Positions 53,213 to 62,435 of a stretch of DNA of 64,000 nucleotides are shown here, piece after piece (within the stretch, counting starts at the first letter, position 1; the number at the start of each line of letters is the position of its first letter). The stretch covers positions 1,364,001-1,428,000 of the forward strand of contig OZ255710.1 of assembly GCA_965277105.1 (NCBI GenBank), written 5' to 3'. The notes beneath the pieces were generated by a model. It saw only the letters and a program-made list of their open reading frames with translations, ran no database searches and was not told the DNA's origin. The stretch comes from CAXSBA01 sp965277105. Lineage in GTDB: Bacteria > Spirochaetota > UBA12135 > COTS27 > CAXSBA01. A program made the translations under genes and the position numbers.

Positions 53213-54077
53213 CGAAGTAGTTTTCGCTTCCGAAAAAAAATCTCGATTCTTTATCTACGCTATTCTACTGCTGGCCTGCCTGTTTTATCTTTTCCCTTTG
53301 TACGTTATGCTCGCTACTTCTTTTAAGAGCTTAGATGAAATTCGTCTAGGGAACATGCTCTCCATTCCTAATGATTTTATTTTTTCTTCTTGGATTAATG
53401 CTTGGGAAAGCAGTTGCATTGGAGTTGTTTGTAATGGACTTAAAGGGTATTTTATTAACTCAATTAAAATGGTTATCCCGGCAGTGACGATTTCCACCAT
53501 ACTAGGAGCGCTTAATGGCTTTGTCTTAACCAAATGGCAATTTCGTGGGCATCATCTTGTTTTTGGCTTAATGCTTTTTGGCTGCTTTATTCCCTTTCAG
53601 GCAATTCTCATTCCCACCGCCTTGTTCCTTGGAAAAATTAATTTAAACGAAGGTATTCAAGGGTTAGTCCTGGTTCATATTGCCTATGGCATTGGTTTCA
53701 CCACCTTGTTTTTTCGTAATTATTACATTACTTTCCCTACTGAAATTTTAAACGCTGCTAAAATTGAGGGGGCTGGCTTCTTTACTATTTTCTTTAAGAT
53801 TTTTCTTCCTTCTTCCGTGCCGATTATCATGGTGAGCGTGATTTGGCAATTTACTAATATTTGGAATGATTTTTTATTTGGGGTGTCGTTTACTGGTAGT
53901 GAAAATAGCCCAGTTACCGTGGCCCTTAACAATTTAGTTAATAGCACCACTAGTGGAAAAGAATACAACGTCGATATGGCGGCAGCTATTATCGCGGCTT
54001 TTCCTACGTTAATTATTTATATTTTAGCTGGAAAATATTTCGTCCGAGGACTGTTAGCTGGTTCGGTAAAAAAATAA
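53202..54077 (+). CDS. gtsC: Sugar ABC transporter permease GtsC-type
   Basis: Second permease, 291 aa with six membrane segments, the EAA loop LNAAKIEGAGFFTIFFKIFL (about 184-203) and the C-terminal FVRGLLAGSVKK. A periplasmic loop with two cysteines (ESSCIGVVCNGLKGYF) matches the form seen in glucose-type importers. The AAGGATAAG ribosome site lies inside the preceding gene. Confidence 0.9.
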   Translation: MQNDEVVFASEKKSRFFIYAILLLACLFYLFPLYVMLATSFKSLDEIRLGNMLSIPNDFIFSSWINAWESSCIGVVCNGLKGYFINSIKMVIPAVTISTILGALNGFVLTKWQFRGHHLVFGLMLFGCFIPFQAILIPTALFLGKINLNEGIQGLVLVHIAYGIGFTTLFFRNYYITFPTEILNAAKIEGAGFFTIFFKIFLPSSVPIIMVSVIWQFTNIWNDFLFGVSFTGSENSPVTVALNNLVNSTTSGKEYNVDMAAAIIAAFPTLIIYILAGKYFVRGLLAGSVKK

Positions 54078-54096
54078 AATTTTCTAAGGAATAACC

Positions 54097-55197
54097 ATGA
54101 GTTTTTTACAAATTAACAATTTATCTAAATCTTTCGATAGTAAAATTCCTATCCTAAAAGACATTAATATCTCCATTGCCAAAGGAGAATTTTTAGTGCT
54201 CCTGGGGCCTTCGGGTTGTGGGAAATCTACCCTATTAAACTGCATAGCTGGACTTCTAAATTTTAATGAAGGGGATATTTTTATCAATGACCGCAACATG
54301 AATAAAGTCCATCCTTCTAGAAGGGATATTGCTATGGTTTTCCAATCCTATGCTTTATATCCTAATATGTCAGTAAAAAAAAACATTAGCTTTGGCATGA
54401 AAATTCGTAAAGAAAATAAAAAAACCATTGCCACAAAAATTCAGGAAGTGGCTAAAGTCTTGAATATAGAAGAAATTCTTAATCGAAAGCCCTCCCAGTT
54501 ATCCGGGGGGCAGCAGCAACGAGTCGCCATTGCCCGGGCCTTGGTGCGAAATCCTTTGCTGTTTTTATTTGATGAACCTTTATCAAACTTAGATGCTAAG
54601 CTAAGGGTTAAAATGAGAACAGAGATAAAAAAACTCCACAAGCAACTCCAAGTAACTATCGTCTACGTTACCCATGACCAAATTGAAGCCATGACTTTAG
54701 CGGATAAAATTGCTATCGTTGATAAAGGAGAGATTAAGCAATTTGGTTCCCCTAAAAATATTTACTTTAAACCCAACAGTACCTTTGTTGCTCGTTTTAT
54801 CGGGACGCCTCCTATGAATTTACTTTCAGGAATTTTAAAAAGCAAAAACAATCAACTAAGTTTTGTCTTGGGGAAAAATGCTTTAACGATACCTACTGAA
54901 AAAATCAGCGAAGAATTAAAAAAGCAGATTGGCGAAGAAATTATTCTAGGGATTAGACCTGAAGATGTTCATCCCCATAAACAGAGCAGTTCTTCTCAGT
55001 GGGAAATTCCCATTAGCGTTAGTTTAATTGAGCCCCAGGGGGCTGATAATTTGATTGTTGCCAACTTGGAAGGCCAAGAAATAATTGGTCGCCACCATAA
55101 TAGTTTTTTTATAAACGAGGAAAAGATTAATCGCTTTTACTTAAATACTGAGAAAATTCTTTTCTTTGATAAAAAAACCAAGAAAGTTATTATCTAA
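54097..55197 (+). CDS. gtsD: Sugar ABC transporter ATP-binding protein
   Basis: ATPase of the same importer, 366 aa: Walker A GPSGCGKST (about 37-45), Q-loop VFQSYALYPN, signature LSGGQQQRVAIARA, Walker B LFLFDEPLSNLD, H-loop YVTHDQIEAMTLADK, and a C-terminal TOBE domain (about 240-366) that in MalK-type proteins receives regulatory signals. It has an AAGGA ribosome site, lies 19 bases after gtsC and closes the operon. It resembles SmoK of the polyol operon closely, but each operon has its own copy. Confidence 0.92.
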   Translation: MSFLQINNLSKSFDSKIPILKDINISIAKGEFLVLLGPSGCGKSTLLNCIAGLLNFNEGDIFINDRNMNKVHPSRRDIAMVFQSYALYPNMSVKKNISFGMKIRKENKKTIATKIQEVAKVLNIEEILNRKPSQLSGGQQQRVAIARALVRNPLLFLFDEPLSNLDAKLRVKMRTEIKKLHKQLQVTIVYVTHDQIEAMTLADKIAIVDKGEIKQFGSPKNIYFKPNSTFVARFIGTPPMNLLSGILKSKNNQLSFVLGKNALTIPTEKISEELKKQIGEEIILGIRPEDVHPHKQSSSSQWEIPISVSLIEPQGADNLIVANLEGQEIIGRHHNSFFINEEKINRFYLNTEKILFFDKKTKKVII

Positions 55198-55219
55198 AAA
55201 TTATTTAATTTAACCCAAG

Positions 55220-56380
55220 TTACTTTGTATCACCACTAAGCATTTCTTCTATTGCTTTTTTTACCATAGCAGGAGTAACGGAGTTGATATTATAAAAACT
55301 TCTCCTACGATATTTTTGATAATTTGCAGTAAAATCATTTGCTCTTATTTTAAGAGGGAAAACAACTTGAGATCTACTACTTACTTTTTTAGGGTAGGGG
55401 AAAAAACGCCCAAAGCTATTGCCATTAGAAACAACCATGACTTTTTTTAGCCCTAAAGCAATCGCGAGATGAGGGGCAAAAGTATCATTACTTAATAGGA
55501 ATTGAGCATTTTTTAAAACGCCAGTAATTTCTTTTAACGAGAGCTTCCCTACTAGATTAATAAAAAAACCTCCTCTAAGAGTAGCAACTTCTGCTAGCTC
55601 GTTTTTACCACCTAAAACAACAATGGGAATGGGAGTTTTTTGTAACCAGTTAGCAATTTCTTGGAAGTTTCTTAAATTCCATTTTCTAAATTTTTTACTA
55701 GCCCCAATAAAAAAAGCAACGTATTTTTTCGGTAAAGTTATATTAGCTGGACAGTGGGAGCTGGTGATTTTAGGGCTCCTCATAGTTAATTTTTTTTGTA
55801 AAATTTGTTCGAAAAAAAAACGGTTTTTGAAAAAGTCAAAATAAATTTCTTTTTTAGAAAAAAGAAGTGAGGTGTAAAATCGGTCGCTTAACTTTTTAAT
55901 AACTTTTAGTATATTCGTGCTGTCCCCAAAAAAACCTATTTTGACTTTACTGGTGGTGTTTTTTACCAATAAATCCATTAGCAAAGTTCTGCTATAAACC
56001 GGATTGATGACTTCACTAAAATTAATCCTTTTAATTTCTGCAATTTTTTTGTGGGCATAAGGGAAACTCCTGGTGATTTTTTTCATGTCTACCCAGATAA
56101 ATTTTTTCACATACTTAGAGTCGAGAAAAAGTGCTAAATCTTGCCAAGCGGCGTTCCCCAAAACATAAAGATCATATCCTTTATACTTTTTAGCTTGATG
56201 AATTTCTTGAATAAAATTACGAAATAAAATATAGTCGCCAATGGCATCAAGGCGAATGATTAGGATAGCTTTTTTAGTAGGAGATGATTTTAACGAAGGG
56301 CTAAAAAAAAAAAAGAGATAAAAACCCCACCTCATTATTAAAAAAAAAAGAAACGACAAGAAGTTCATCAAGGCATTCAT
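55220..56380 (-). CDS. Glycosyltransferase family 9 (heptosyltransferase-like)
   Basis: GT9 enzymes such as WaaC and WaaF add heptose to the LPS core. The 386-aa protein has a hydrophobic N-terminus (about 5-27, perhaps a membrane anchor), then the family motif ILIIRLDAIGDYILFRNF (about 39-56) and, in the C-terminal domain, FFIGASKKFRKWNLRNFQEI, PIVVLGGKNE and LLSNDTFAPHLAIALG, which contains the nucleotide-sugar binding Asp and His. It lies 10 bases after the GT2 gene and ends 22 bases from the convergent gtsD. The sugar cannot be told. Confidence 0.85.
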   Translation of the reverse strand: MNALMNFLSFLFFLIMRWGFYLFFFFSPSLKSSPTKKAILIIRLDAIGDYILFRNFIQEIHQAKKYKGYDLYVLGNAAWQDLALFLDSKYVKKFIWVDMKKITRSFPYAHKKIAEIKRINFSEVINPVYSRTLLMDLLVKNTTSKVKIGFFGDSTNILKVIKKLSDRFYTSLLFSKKEIYFDFFKNRFFFEQILQKKLTMRSPKITSSHCPANITLPKKYVAFFIGASKKFRKWNLRNFQEIANWLQKTPIPIVVLGGKNELAEVATLRGGFFINLVGKLSLKEITGVLKNAQFLLSNDTFAPHLAIALGLKKVMVVSNGNSFGRFFPYPKKVSSRSQVVFPLKIRANDFTANYQKYRRRSFYNINSVTPAMVKKAIEEMLSGDTK

Positions 56381-56390
56381 GCTAAGTTTT

Positions 56391-57326
56391 TTAAAAGGGA
56401 TTATGCTCGCTAGGCGAGTACCAATTGTAGATTTTTCTTACCGTGCTAGTGGGTAAAATAAAAAAAACCACTAAGGCTAATTTTCTAATCGGGTCGTAAA
56501 AAGAAATTAACTGGGAGTCGAAAAATAACTGACTAGCCATTTTTTTATCACCTAATAATAAAGCGTTCATAGTGGCTAAAATAATTTCTCTTTGTAAAAG
56601 TTTTTGATAATCAGCTAATTTTTCTTTTGCTACTAAAGGAATATTTTTTTTAAGAAAATCAACTAAATAATGAATAAGGAATTTATTTCTTTGATTTTTT
56701 ACTTCGGAAAGGGAGGAGTAATTTTTATTATAAACAGCGTAAGATTTAGGAGAAAAAGCAATAGTACTTTTCAAGGCTATTTGATAAATCAGCTCCCGAT
56801 CCTCGTAAAGGTTAATTTTTTCATTGAACCCGTTATAGGTAGAAAAAGTTTTTCGACTGGTGCAGAAATTACTCATATGAACAAAACCTTCTCCCCTTGC
56901 CTCATAAAAAAATAAATTTTCTATCAATCCTACTGACTTTTTTTTAGGGTTTCGAATCTGAGTCTTGGCATACTCTAAAACAGTAGCGCAAGCAAATATT
57001 TTAGCGGTGGAATAACTGGTTATTAATTCCTTTAAAGTTTTTAAGTAGTTTTTATCCCAAGCATCATCGGCGTCAAGGAAAGCTAAAAATTCAAACTGAC
57101 TTTTTTTAACCCCCAAATTTCTAGCCGCGCTAGGACCTTGATTTTCTTGATGGAAAATCTTAATTTTTTTACTTTTGATTTTTTTTACTTCTAATAAGCT
57201 ATTATCCGTTGAGCCATCATTAATAATGATAATTTCAAAATCAGAAAAAGTCTGACTAAGAACACTTGTTAAAGTGCTTTTGATAGTACTTTCTTTATTG
57301 TAAAGCGGGATGATAACCGAGAACAT
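56391..57326 (-). CDS. Glycosyltransferase family 2
   Basis: A 311-aa GT-A enzyme, probably making a surface glycan. It shows the N-terminal VIIPLYNKESTI, EIIIINDGSTDNSL (about 31-44) and the metal-binding FLDADDAW (about 80-87), and a variable C-terminal acceptor domain. It lies 10 bases after sdaA and 10 bases before the GT9 gene, so the two glycosyltransferases are cotranscribed. The donor and acceptor are unknown. Confidence 0.88.
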   Translation of the reverse strand: MFSVIIPLYNKESTIKSTLTSVLSQTFSDFEIIIINDGSTDNSLLEVKKIKSKKIKIFHQENQGPSAARNLGVKKSQFEFLAFLDADDAWDKNYLKTLKELITSYSTAKIFACATVLEYAKTQIRNPKKKSVGLIENLFFYEARGEGFVHMSNFCTSRKTFSTYNGFNEKINLYEDRELIYQIALKSTIAFSPKSYAVYNKNYSSLSEVKNQRNKFLIHYLVDFLKKNIPLVAKEKLADYQKLLQREIILATMNALLLGDKKMASQLFFDSQLISFYDPIRKLALVVFFILPTSTVRKIYNWYSPSEHNPF

Positions 57327-57336
57327 TTTTACTCAT

Positions 57337-58770
57337 CTAACACTCAATAATATTAGTAGGAATATTAATCGCCAAACCTCCTTCAGCAGTTTCCTTGTAC
57401 TTACTATCCATATCCTTAGCCGTATCCCACATGGTTTTAATCACATCATCTAAGTGAACAATGGCTTTACCCGGGTCCGTGTTAAGCGCAATCTCACTAG
57501 CAGTAATGGCTTTTATAGCTCCCATGCTATTCCTTTCAATGCACGGGATTTGAACTAACCCTTTAATGGGATCACAAGTAAGCCCTAAATGATGCTCCAT
57601 AGCAATTTCCGCAGCCATGAGAGTTTTTTTCACAGTACCTCCCATAATCTGGGTAAGCCCCGCAGCAGCCATAGCCGAAGCAAACCCAATTTCCGCTTGA
57701 CAACCCCCAACCGCTGCCGAAATAGAGGCATTTTTTTTAAATAACGAACCTATTTCACTACTGACCAAAAAAAAAGCTTGCTTTTTTTCATAAGTCATTT
57801 GGGGATTGATAAAAGAATAGTAATACATAAAAACCGCAGGAATAACTCCAGCAGCCCCGTTAGTAGGAGCTGTGACTATCCTCCCCATAGCGGCATTAAC
57901 CTCATTAACCGCTAGGGCAAAGCAAGTAATAAATTGATTCACCCTGCGAAAATCTTTTTTTTGCTTCTGTAAGACGGTTATCCACTCTTGGACGTTTTGG
58001 TATTTTTGGTCTTTTAAAAGTTTTCGATTTAAAGAAGAAGCCCTGCGATTAACGTTGAGTCCTCCCGGCAAAATCCCCGAAGTATGGCAACCTTCATAAA
58101 TAGAATGGATCATCGCATCAGCAATTTGGTTAATAAATTTTTTTAATGCTTGAGGAGATACGTTAGCTAATTCATTGGCTAAAATAATTTCAGTTAAATT
58201 TAAATGATGCTTTTTATGATAATGGATAATTTCATTAGCTTTCTCGATAGGGTAAGGAATTTTTTTTCTAAGAGTAATTATTTTTTTATCGTTTTTTTTT
58301 TCAATAAATCCTCCACCCACTGAATAATAAGTCGCTTTAATAATTTTTTCCTCTTGATCGTCTTGGATTGTGGCTTGAATATCTATTTGGTTGGGATGCT
58401 TTTTAGGAGAAAGTTTTAGTTTAAAAATTAAATCTCGTTTAACAGAAAAATTAATTTTAAACTTTTTTGCTAAATAAATGATTCCTTGTTGTTGAATTTT
58501 TTCAACTTTTTTTGCAATAGTTTGAGGGTTAATAGTGGTAAAACTTTCTCCACTTAGTCCTAATAAAATCCCTTTATCCGCACCATGGCCGATGCCGGTT
58601 TTTGCTAAAGAATTCCACAGAATAATTTGGATTTTTTTTACCTTGGGAAGTTTTTGTTTTTGTTCTAGATCCTTGATAAAATCTAATGCTACCCGCCATG
58701 GCCCTATAGTATGCGAACTAGAAGGCCCTAGACTAATTTTAAAAATATCTTGGATGCTAATTGCTGGCAC
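57337..58770 (-). CDS. sdaA: L-serine dehydratase, single-chain iron-sulfur type
   Basis: Converts L-serine to pyruvate and ammonia with an oxygen-labile 4Fe-4S cluster. The 477-aa single-chain form has the start motif SLGPSSSHTIGPWR (about 12-26), the cysteines in EGCHTSGILPGG, GGCQAEIGFASAMAAAG and CDPIKGLVQIPCIERN that hold the cluster, and AATAPTNGAAGVIPA-like VTAPTNGAAGVIPAV. It starts with GTG, 9 bases after pyrC. Its pyruvate can feed the PDH complex of the same window. Confidence 0.95.
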   Translation of the reverse strand: MPAISIQDIFKISLGPSSSHTIGPWRVALDFIKDLEQKQKLPKVKKIQIILWNSLAKTGIGHGADKGILLGLSGESFTTINPQTIAKKVEKIQQQGIIYLAKKFKINFSVKRDLIFKLKLSPKKHPNQIDIQATIQDDQEEKIIKATYYSVGGGFIEKKNDKKIITLRKKIPYPIEKANEIIHYHKKHHLNLTEIILANELANVSPQALKKFINQIADAMIHSIYEGCHTSGILPGGLNVNRRASSLNRKLLKDQKYQNVQEWITVLQKQKKDFRRVNQFITCFALAVNEVNAAMGRIVTAPTNGAAGVIPAVFMYYYSFINPQMTYEKKQAFFLVSSEIGSLFKKNASISAAVGGCQAEIGFASAMAAAGLTQIMGGTVKKTLMAAEIAMEHHLGLTCDPIKGLVQIPCIERNSMGAIKAITASEIALNTDPGKAIVHLDDVIKTMWDTAKDMDSKYKETAEGGLAINIPTNIIEC

Positions 58771-58779
58771 TAATTGCTT

Positions 58780-59817
58780 TTAATTTTCTAAACTCCAATG
58801 AATAGCTTCTCCATTTTTAAAGGGAATTAATTTTTCTTTTGCCAAATAAGGAAAATATTCGGGGATAATTTGTTTTTTTCTAACAATTTTTAGAACTCCA
58901 GAAGCTGGTGGAAGTTCGTAATGCTTACGTCCGAAAACGGAAGCAAAATTTTCAAAATGATCTAGCTTTTTTGCTTGATAAAATACTTCTAAGTAAAAAA
59001 AAAGTGCATAGGGAGCAGTGTAAATCCCAGCACAACCACAGCTGTTTTCCTTTTTATTTTGAGGATGAGGAGCGCTGTCAGTTCCTAAAAAGAAATTCTC
59101 GTCCCCTGAAGTAGCAGCGGCCACGAGAGCGAGACGATGCTGCTCTCGCTTAGCGATAGGGAGGCAATAATGATGAGGATTAATCCCTCCTTGAAAAATA
59201 GCACTACGATTAATGTAGAGATGATGTGGGGTTATAGTAGCTTTGACATTGACAGCAGTGGTTTTTATAAAATCAACCGCTTCCTTAGTCGTGATATGCT
59301 CTAAGGTTATTTTTAAGTTAGGGAAATTTTTAACTATAGGGATAAGTTCTCGGTCAATGAAGATTTTTTCCCTATCGAAAATATCGACAGTATCATCGCT
59401 AACTTCCCCGTGAATCATTAATGGGACGCCTTGTTTTTCCATTTCAGCTAAAAGGGGATAGATGCTTTTAATCTTTTTTATTCCCCAACTTGACCTAGTG
59501 GTAACATTTTGGGGGTAAAGTTTATAACCTAAAATTTGAGGATTTTTTTTTACTTCGCTTATTTCTTCAAGGGAGGTTTGATTATTTAAATACAAAGTAA
59601 CTAACGGGTGAAAGGGATTATTTTCGCTTAATTTTTCTTGAATACTCTCCCAGTAGGCAAGTGCTCTTTTAATAGTAAAGAGAGGAGGTGCAGTATTGGG
59701 CATGGCTAAAACATAATGATAAAGTTCTTCGCAGTGAGGGACCGTGGTATTGAGGGCTAAGCCTTCGCGGAGATGGATATGAAAGTCATCGGGTTTTTTT
59801 ATGGTTAAGCGAAGCAA
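58780..59817 (-). CDS. pyrC: Dihydroorotase (PyrC, type II)
   Basis: Third step of pyrimidine synthesis: carbamoyl-aspartate to dihydroorotate. The 345-aa protein matches the E. coli PyrC class (348 aa): DDFHIHLREG with metal ligands His13 and His15, GYKLYPQNVTT with the lysine that is carboxylated, MIHGEV, EHITTKEAV, and FLGTDSAPH with the catalytic aspartate, followed by ENSCGCAG. The start is a TTG; alignment length favours it. It lies 34 bases after dapB. Confidence 0.95.
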   Translation of the reverse strand: MLRLTIKKPDDFHIHLREGLALNTTVPHCEELYHYVLAMPNTAPPLFTIKRALAYWESIQEKLSENNPFHPLVTLYLNNQTSLEEISEVKKNPQILGYKLYPQNVTTRSSWGIKKIKSIYPLLAEMEKQGVPLMIHGEVSDDTVDIFDREKIFIDRELIPIVKNFPNLKITLEHITTKEAVDFIKTTAVNVKATITPHHLYINRSAIFQGGINPHHYCLPIAKREQHRLALVAAATSGDENFFLGTDSAPHPQNKKENSCGCAGIYTAPYALFFYLEVFYQAKKLDHFENFASVFGRKHYELPPASGVLKIVRKKQIIPEYFPYLAKEKLIPFKNGEAIHWSLEN

Positions 59818-59851
59818 TGATAAAAGTAATTTAAATATTTAAAGCAATTTA

Positions 59852-60679
59852 TTATTTTTCCAAACCTAAAACTTCCTGCATGGTGTAAAAACCTTGGGTG
59901 ATTTTTTTTTCTATTATAAAAAGAATAGCCCGAATAACTCCATTACTAAAAGCCTGGCGATTAAAAGCAGTGTGAGTTAGAGTGATTTTATCGTTTTCGG
60001 AAAATAGATGCACTGAGTGCTCCCCAATCATTCCTCCGCCTCGAAGAGCAAATAATCCGATTTCTTTTTTCCCTCTTTTGCCAATTATTCCTTCTCTTTG
60101 AGATAGAGGTTTATGGGCAGAAAAACCACTAGCGTTTTGAACCGCTTTAACTAGCATTTTGGCCGTCCCAGAAGGAGCGTCTTTTTTTTGATTATGGTGC
60201 TGCTCAACTATTTCTACTTCGTAATCTTGTCCTAAAGCGTTGAGCCCTTGCTGAATAATCCCCATTAAAACATTAATGCCAGTGCTAAAATTACCAGATT
60301 TAACGATCGGGAAAAATTGAGCATAATCGGTAATTTTTTTTTCTGCTTGCGGAGAAAAACCGGTAGTACCGATGATAAAGGGAATTTTTATACCTAATTT
60401 CTTGGCTTCTTTTAAAAAAAGCAGAGACGCCTCGTGGTGAGAAAAATCGACAATAAAATCAAGAAGTTGATCTTTTTCTTCTAAAGCATTTAAGGTATCT
60501 TTAAGAGAAGAAAATACCGGGAATGGTGGTGTCTTTTTAACTAAGGGCGGTTGATCAATTCCAGCTACTATTTTCAGTTTTAATTTAGTTGATTTTTGCT
60601 CGTTAAAAAAGACGAATAAATCGTTAATGGATTTTCCCATACGACCAGCACTACCAATAACAATAATATTTTTTATCAT
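59852..60679 (-). CDS. dapB: 4-hydroxy-tetrahydrodipicolinate reductase
   Basis: DapB reduces hydroxy-tetrahydrodipicolinate with NAD(P)H in lysine and diaminopimelate synthesis, needed for peptidoglycan. The 275-aa protein (E. coli 273) has the cofactor motif VIGSAGRMGKSI (about 6-17), DFSHHEASLLFL, GTTGF, and the active-site EQHHNQKKDAPSGTAKML (about 162-179). It follows the LysM gene by 24 bases on the same strand. No lysine riboswitch is visible. Confidence 0.96.
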   Translation of the reverse strand: MIKNIIVIGSAGRMGKSINDLFVFFNEQKSTKLKLKIVAGIDQPPLVKKTPPFPVFSSLKDTLNALEEKDQLLDFIVDFSHHEASLLFLKEAKKLGIKIPFIIGTTGFSPQAEKKITDYAQFFPIVKSGNFSTGINVLMGIIQQGLNALGQDYEVEIVEQHHNQKKDAPSGTAKMLVKAVQNASGFSAHKPLSQREGIIGKRGKKEIGLFALRGGGMIGEHSVHLFSENDKITLTHTAFNRQAFSNGVIRAILFIIEKKITQGFYTMQEVLGLEK

Positions 60680-60703
60680 AAAAAAATTATATCATAATAA
60701 GGT

Positions 60704-61513
60704 TTAAAAAACCATGAGAGGATTAACCGGACTACTTTTTTTGAAAACATAAAAGTAAAGGTATTTTTGCATTCGGCCAATGACTTTTTTAGGTTTAACC
60801 GTTTGATTTTTTTTAAGAGTAATATTTTCTAATCCCAAATAAACGGTGTAAATATTTTCGGGGTGCTCTAAAAACAAAGCTTTACCGTAACCCCTAACTT
60901 CTCCGGAAAAAATCACCTTACCTTGGTAGCTAGCATAAACTTTTTGGGGGGTATTATCCGTTTCAATTAGGAGGCCAGCTTGATTGATAACTTTATGAGT
61001 AATCCTGTTTTTTTTCAAAGGCCAGTTGAGTTTGAAAGGAAGCGATATAAAAAGCTCGTCATCAGCCCCGAGTGGGATAATTTTTTTTTCTTGGTTTTCT
61101 AGAAAGTAATCGCTAATTTTTGCCTGTGGATTAATCACTGGTTTTTTTTTTAGCTCATTAATAAAATCTACACCTCGCGGGAAAGGAATTTTTAACAGCC
61201 TATCGTAGTAAAGTTTCCCAGTGCTAACAGCTGGATTTGCTTTTTTTAAATCAGTGACCTTCACGTTGTTTTCTCCGGCAATGGCAAAAAGGGAATCCCC
61301 TTTCTTTATCTTATAATAAAAGTAATCGGGGACTTTAATAATTGATTGGGGGAAAAGTTTTTTTTTCTGGTTAAGCTCATAGAGTTCTAGGTAATTGAAA
61401 TCGTATTCTTCAGCTATTTTACTATAACTATCCCCTACTTTTACTTGATAAAATAAAAATGATTCTCCTAATAAAGAGAAAATAGTTAGAAAGAAAATAA
61501 AGATAAATTTCAT
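60704..61513 (-). CDS. Periplasmic LysM protein with a degenerate LytM-like domain
   Basis: A 269-aa exported protein: signal peptide (about 1-18), two LysM peptidoglycan-binding motifs (about 21-63 beginning YQVKVGDSYSKIA, and about 67-112 beginning YKIKKGDSLFAIA) and a C-terminal part (about 175-260) resembling an M23/LytM domain, with KVIFSGEVRGYGKALFLEH. The zinc-binding HxH of active peptidases is not present (YTVYLGLENI at its place), so it may act like EnvC or NlpD, which activate amidases. It is the first gene of the run to dapB, pyrC and sdaA. Confidence 0.75.
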   Translation of the reverse strand: MKFIFIFFLTIFSLLGESFLFYQVKVGDSYSKIAEEYDFNYLELYELNQKKKLFPQSIIKVPDYFYYKIKKGDSLFAIAGENNVKVTDLKKANPAVSTGKLYYDRLLKIPFPRGVDFINELKKKPVINPQAKISDYFLENQEKKIIPLGADDELFISLPFKLNWPLKKNRITHKVINQAGLLIETDNTPQKVYASYQGKVIFSGEVRGYGKALFLEHPENIYTVYLGLENITLKKNQTVKPKKVIGRMQKYLYFYVFKKSSPVNPLMVF

Positions 61514-61622
61514 AACTTCATTTAATTATCGGATAAGGGCTTAAGGGAGTGAAGATTTTCCTAGGCTTATCAAACTCTACTAACTAAAAATAATTTTTCA
61601 GCTTTCTTCTCGAACTTGATAT

Positions 61623-61628
61623 TATAAT
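61623..61628 (+). promoter_or_regulatory. -10 box directly before the channel gene
   Basis: TATAAT ends 8 bases before the TTG start of the ion-channel gene, so transcription would begin at or next to the start codon. No ribosome site is visible. Confidence 0.4.
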
Positions 61629-61636
61629 CATTTTTA

Positions 61637-62434
61637 TTGAAGAAAATATTACTGCGAAGAAATTTAATAAAATATTTTGGCGACACCCCTAACCCTAGGG
61701 GATTTTATTTAGATACTTTTCTAGCCTTCTTAATTTTTCTTTCAATTGTTATTTACATTGCCTCCACCTACCCCTTGCCAGAAAAAATTGATAAAATGGT
61801 GGTTGTTATTAATTATTTTTTATTAGCCATTTTTTCCTTAGAAATACTTTTACGGTTTTTTATCACTACCCCTAAAAATTTTTTCTTTAATTATTTAAAC
61901 TGGATTGACTTGCTGGCTATCCTTTCTTTTTGGTTTTTAGAAGGCAATTTCCAATTCTTACGAATTTTTAGAATACTACGTTTTTTTAGATTTTCTAAAA
62001 AGTACCAAGGCTATTTTCGAAAAGTTGTAGGGAAAAATCAGTTTGAAAAACTTTTTATTTTTAAAACTTTTTTTATTATTAACTTGCTGTTGTTTGTTTC
62101 TAGTAGTTTAATTTATTCTATTGAAAAAGGGGTGAACCCTAAAATTAACGATATTTTCGATGCGTTTTATTTCGTGGTTTCTACAGTTACTACCGTGGGA
62201 TTTGGTGATGTTACCGCAATTACTTTCATGGGAAAAATCATAACCATTATTACCATTTTTCTAGGAGTAATGATTATTCCCTATAACCTAACCTTGCTCT
62301 TAAAAGAAGTAATGCACCCTAAAGAAAAAATACTATGTAAAAGCTGCGGACTAGAAGAACACGATAGCGACGCTGTTTTTTGTAAGCACTGCGGGAATAA
62401 GATTTTTCAAAAAACTTCTGGATCTTTTGAATAA
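61637..62434 (+). CDS. Voltage-gated-like potassium channel with a zinc ribbon tail
   Basis: A 265-aa inner-membrane protein with six membrane segments. The fourth carries regularly spaced arginines (FRILRIFRILRFFRFSKK-like pattern around residues 108-122), as in voltage sensors, and the pore loop has the potassium selectivity filter Val187-Gly-Phe-Gly190 in TVTTVGFGDV. The cytosolic tail ends in a zinc ribbon with two CxxC pairs (CKSCG and CKHCG, about 235-256). The start is TTG in MKKILLRRN. It stands alone on the plus strand between two minus-strand operons. Confidence 0.85.
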   Translation: MKKILLRRNLIKYFGDTPNPRGFYLDTFLAFLIFLSIVIYIASTYPLPEKIDKMVVVINYFLLAIFSLEILLRFFITTPKNFFFNYLNWIDLLAILSFWFLEGNFQFLRIFRILRFFRFSKKYQGYFRKVVGKNQFEKLFIFKTFFIINLLLFVSSSLIYSIEKGVNPKINDIFDAFYFVVSTVTTVGFGDVTAITFMGKIITIITIFLGVMIIPYNLTLLLKEVMHPKEKILCKSCGLEEHDSDAVFCKHCGNKIFQKTSGSFE

Positions 62435-62435
62435 A

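Noticed and set aside
60680..60703. Search for a lysine riboswitch before dapB
   Set aside because: The gap to the upstream gene is 24 bases; no aptamer can fit.
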